From: Phycisphaerales bacterium
Lineage (GTDB): Bacteria; Planctomycetota; Phycisphaerae; Phycisphaerales; UBA1924
NCBI GenBank assembly: GCA_020831775.1
Contig: JAFIFZ010000023.1
Location: 35,283-99,282 of the forward strand
Direction of reading: 5' to 3'
Length of the DNA: 64,000 nt
Below are positions 62,311 to 64,000 of this stretch, one piece after another. The position numbers and the translations under genes are program-made. The notes under the pieces were generated by a model, which was given only the letters and a program-made list of their open reading frames with translations, searched no databases and had not been told where the DNA came from. How positions within the stretch are numbered: position 1 is the first letter of the stretch; the number at the start of each line of letters is the position of its first letter.

Positions 62311-64000
62311 ATGTGGCCCGCACGCCTGCTGATCATCGCCTCGGTGCTCCTGATTCTCGGCGTCCCCTTCGCCTTCCGGCAGTCCGCGGGCGTCGACGCC
62401 CCGCCGCCCGACGCGCGTCGCCTGATCGTCATCACCCCCCATGTCCCGCAGATCCAGGAGGAGTTCGCCCGCGTCTTCTCCGACTGGCACCTCCGCGTCT
62501 ATGACGAGCCGGCGGTTGTCGACTTCCGCCACCCCGGGGGCACCAGCGACATCCTCAAGCAACTCCGGGCCGAGTACGAACGCGCGATACGCGACGGCCG
62601 CTACACCCTCGACGGCGACCGAGTCGTCATGGAGCCCGGCACGGTCAACCAGGATGTCATGTTCGGCGGGGGCTCCTACGACCACACCCAGCTCATCCGA
62701 GGCATCACCCTCCGCCTGACCATCGACGGGCAGGAGCGGGACCTGACCGTCCCCCTCTCCACCCCGCCTTACGAGCCGTTCGAACAGTCGACGCTCCAAG
62801 CCTGGTACGGCCCCGAAAACCGCATCGGTTCGGGCCTGCTGTACCACCCCGAGCAGTACTGGTTCGGCACCGCCCTCTCGGGCTTCGGCATCGTCTACAA
62901 CCGCGAGATCCTCGCCGAGCTCGGCGTACCCGAGCCTCAGCACTTCGCCGACCTGACCGACCCGAGGCTCGCCGGCTGGGTGGCGCTGGCCGACCCGCGC
63001 CAGTCCGGCTCGATCACGACCTCGCTGGAATCGATCCTCAGCAACGAGGGCTGGCCGATGGGCTGGCGCATCCTGCGCGGGATTGGCGCCAACACCCGCT
63101 ACTTCACCGACGCCGCGACCAAGCCCCCGATCGATGTCGCCTCAGGCGAAGCCGCGGCAGGCCTCGCCATCGACTTCTACGGGCGCAGCCAGGCCCAGAG
63201 CGTCCTCCGCCGGGGCCAGGCGCCCGAGGAGAGCCGCGTCGGGTACATCGATCCACCCGGACGCACCTACATCGACGCCGACCCGGTCTCGATCCTCCGA
63301 GGAGGGCCGGACCCCGAGCTCGCCAAACGCTTCGTCGAGTTCCTGCTCGCCGACGAGGCCCAGGCCCTCTGGCAGTTCTACGCGACACGCTCTGATCGCG
63401 GGCGCAACAACCCCGCGGGCCCCGACGGCCGCCCGATGGGCCCCCGCCAGCACGAACTCCGGCGCATGCCAGCACGCCCGGACCTCTACGAGCCCGACCG
63501 CGGCTTCTTCGAGCACTTTGTCGACAAGGTCAACCCGTTCGAGGTCGCCTCGCCCGTCCGCAGCCGGGGCTGGCGATCGGGCATCACCCCGATGATGGCC
63601 GCCTTCGCGATCGACACCCACGACGAAATCAGACGGGCCTGGGCCGCGATCGACCGTGTCGCGAGGGCGAATCCCGAAGCTGCGAACCGCCTGAGCGCAG
63701 CCGCCGACGCCTTCGACCTCGCCTCCGACCGCTATTGGACCAGCCCCGACCGCGCCCCGACGCCCGGCGACGCCGCCTCCGACCGCTACCACAACGGGGG
63801 GCATATCGGCGCGTTCGACTGGGGCGACCGCGACAGACTCCCCTCCGAATGGCCAGAGGAACTTAGAAATGCCCACGCAGAACTCGCCTCGGCCGCCCGG
63901 GCGGCCCCCCCGCTCTTCGAGCTACGGCGCGGCTTTTTAGCCTTACCGCCGGGGGAAGAGGTGCGTGCGATGTGGGATCGGCGTTTCGGGGGGTTGGCCC
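62311..64000 (+). CDS. ABC-transporter substrate-binding protein, cut by right window edge
   Basis: Open from ATG 62311 to the last base (563 codons seen). The N terminus has a basic start and a hydrophobic helix (LLIIASVLLILGVPFAF), a signal or anchor. The body fits periplasmic binding proteins of the iron(III)/putrescine type: LIVITPHVPQIQEEFARVF, YWFGTALSGFGIVYNREILAELG, FADLTDPRLAGWVALADPRQSGS and ASGEAAAGLAIDFYGRSQ. The ligand is unknown; Fe3+ is a frequent ligand for this subfamily. A C-terminal region beyond residue 380 (EHFVDKVNPFEVASPVRSRGW and what follows) is longer than in common members. The permease and ATPase genes are expected to the right of the window. Confidence 0.85.
   Translation, partial: MWPARLLIIASVLLILGVPFAFRQSAGVDAPPPDARRLIVITPHVPQIQEEFARVFSDWHLRVYDEPAVVDFRHPGGTSDILKQLRAEYERAIRDGRYTLDGDRVVMEPGTVNQDVMFGGGSYDHTQLIRGITLRLTIDGQERDLTVPLSTPPYEPFEQSTLQAWYGPENRIGSGLLYHPEQYWFGTALSGFGIVYNREILAELGVPEPQHFADLTDPRLAGWVALADPRQSGSITTSLESILSNEGWPMGWRILRGIGANTRYFTDAATKPPIDVASGEAAAGLAIDFYGRSQAQSVLRRGQAPEESRVGYIDPPGRTYIDADPVSILRGGPDPELAKRFVEFLLADEAQALWQFYATRSDRGRNNPAGPDGRPMGPRQHELRRMPARPDLYEPDRGFFEHFVDKVNPFEVASPVRSRGWRSGITPMMAAFAIDTHDEIRRAWAAIDRVARANPEAANRLSAAADAFDLASDRYWTSPDRAPTPGDAASDRYHNGGHIGAFDWGDRDRLPSEWPEELRNAHAELASAARAAPPLFELRRGFLALPPGEEVRAMWDRRFGGLA

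Overview
The window is GC-rich, densely coding DNA from a free-living bacterium that I place among the Planctomycetota, most likely a salt-adapted Phycisphaerae/Phycisphaerales member. The grounds are: seven consecutive secreted proteins ending in the Cys...Gly-Cys dockerin-like tag typical of that group, three secreted proteins ending in a VPAP/PLPG-type PEP-CTERM-like sorting tail with a terminal Arg run, a planctomycete-type prepilin-like protein, a bacterial DNA topoisomerase VI, and genes for making glycine betaine from glycine. I found no rRNA, tRNA, CRISPR array, insertion sequence or phage. Most intergenic gaps are short, and ATGA/GTGA start-stop overlaps are frequent, so many genes look translationally coupled.

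Layout. 1-4.4 kb: a truncated lipoprotein, a NifU-domain protein with an operator-like dyad on its promoter, csrA, ndk, and two paralogous PEP-CTERM-type proteins. 4.9-9.7 kb: topoisomerase VI subunits B and A, with two immunity-like genes (SUKH plus ankyrin, and a WapI-like protein) between them. 10.2-17 kb: prolyl oligopeptidase, a YwaF-type membrane protein, and a polysaccharide pair (WecA/MraY-like transferase and O-antigen-ligase-like protein). 17.4-24.4 kb: fusA, adk, a prepilin-like protein, a degenerate transglutaminase-like protein and fumC. 24.5-34 kb: seven dockerin-tagged extracellular proteins on the minus strand (four paralogues, a subtilase and two beta-propeller-like paralogues), then a PEP-CTERM-type protein. 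35-38.4 kb: two poorly known genes and a deoxyhypusine-synthase-like gene. 38.4-42.6 kb: a coupled four-gene amidoligase operon (C39-like peptidase, RimK-like ATP-grasp, GCS2 ligase, N-formylglutamate amidohydrolase). 42.7-45.5 kb: three membrane proteins, including a Ca2+/Na+ antiporter.

45.6-55.6 kb is the most interesting part. On the minus strand GSMT, SDMT and a BCCT transporter form a coupled glycine-betaine operon. Divergent from it, across 656 bases, runs a plus-strand operon: an anchored FnIII-like protein, a sodium:solute symporter, a 42-residue membrane protein, an aspartate-carbamoyltransferase homologue, an asparagine-synthetase-type amidotransferase and two small unknown proteins. 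The carbamoyltransferase keeps its carbamoyl-phosphate site but appears to have lost its aspartate-binding residues. I infer that this second operon makes or handles a carbamoylated and amidated amino-acid osmolyte; Nalpha-carbamoylglutamine amide, a known halophile solute, would fit.

55.7-64 kb: an SDR-DUF2867 protein, aspS, an SDR, a LOG-family protein coupled to a MmgE/PrpD protein, and a truncated ABC-transporter solute-binding protein at the right edge.

One signal spans the whole window: the tetranucleotide ACGT is almost absent. I found six occurrences by reading, where base composition would give well over a hundred. Asn/Asp/His/Tyr codons ahead of a GTN codon almost always end in T instead of the otherwise strongly preferred C.
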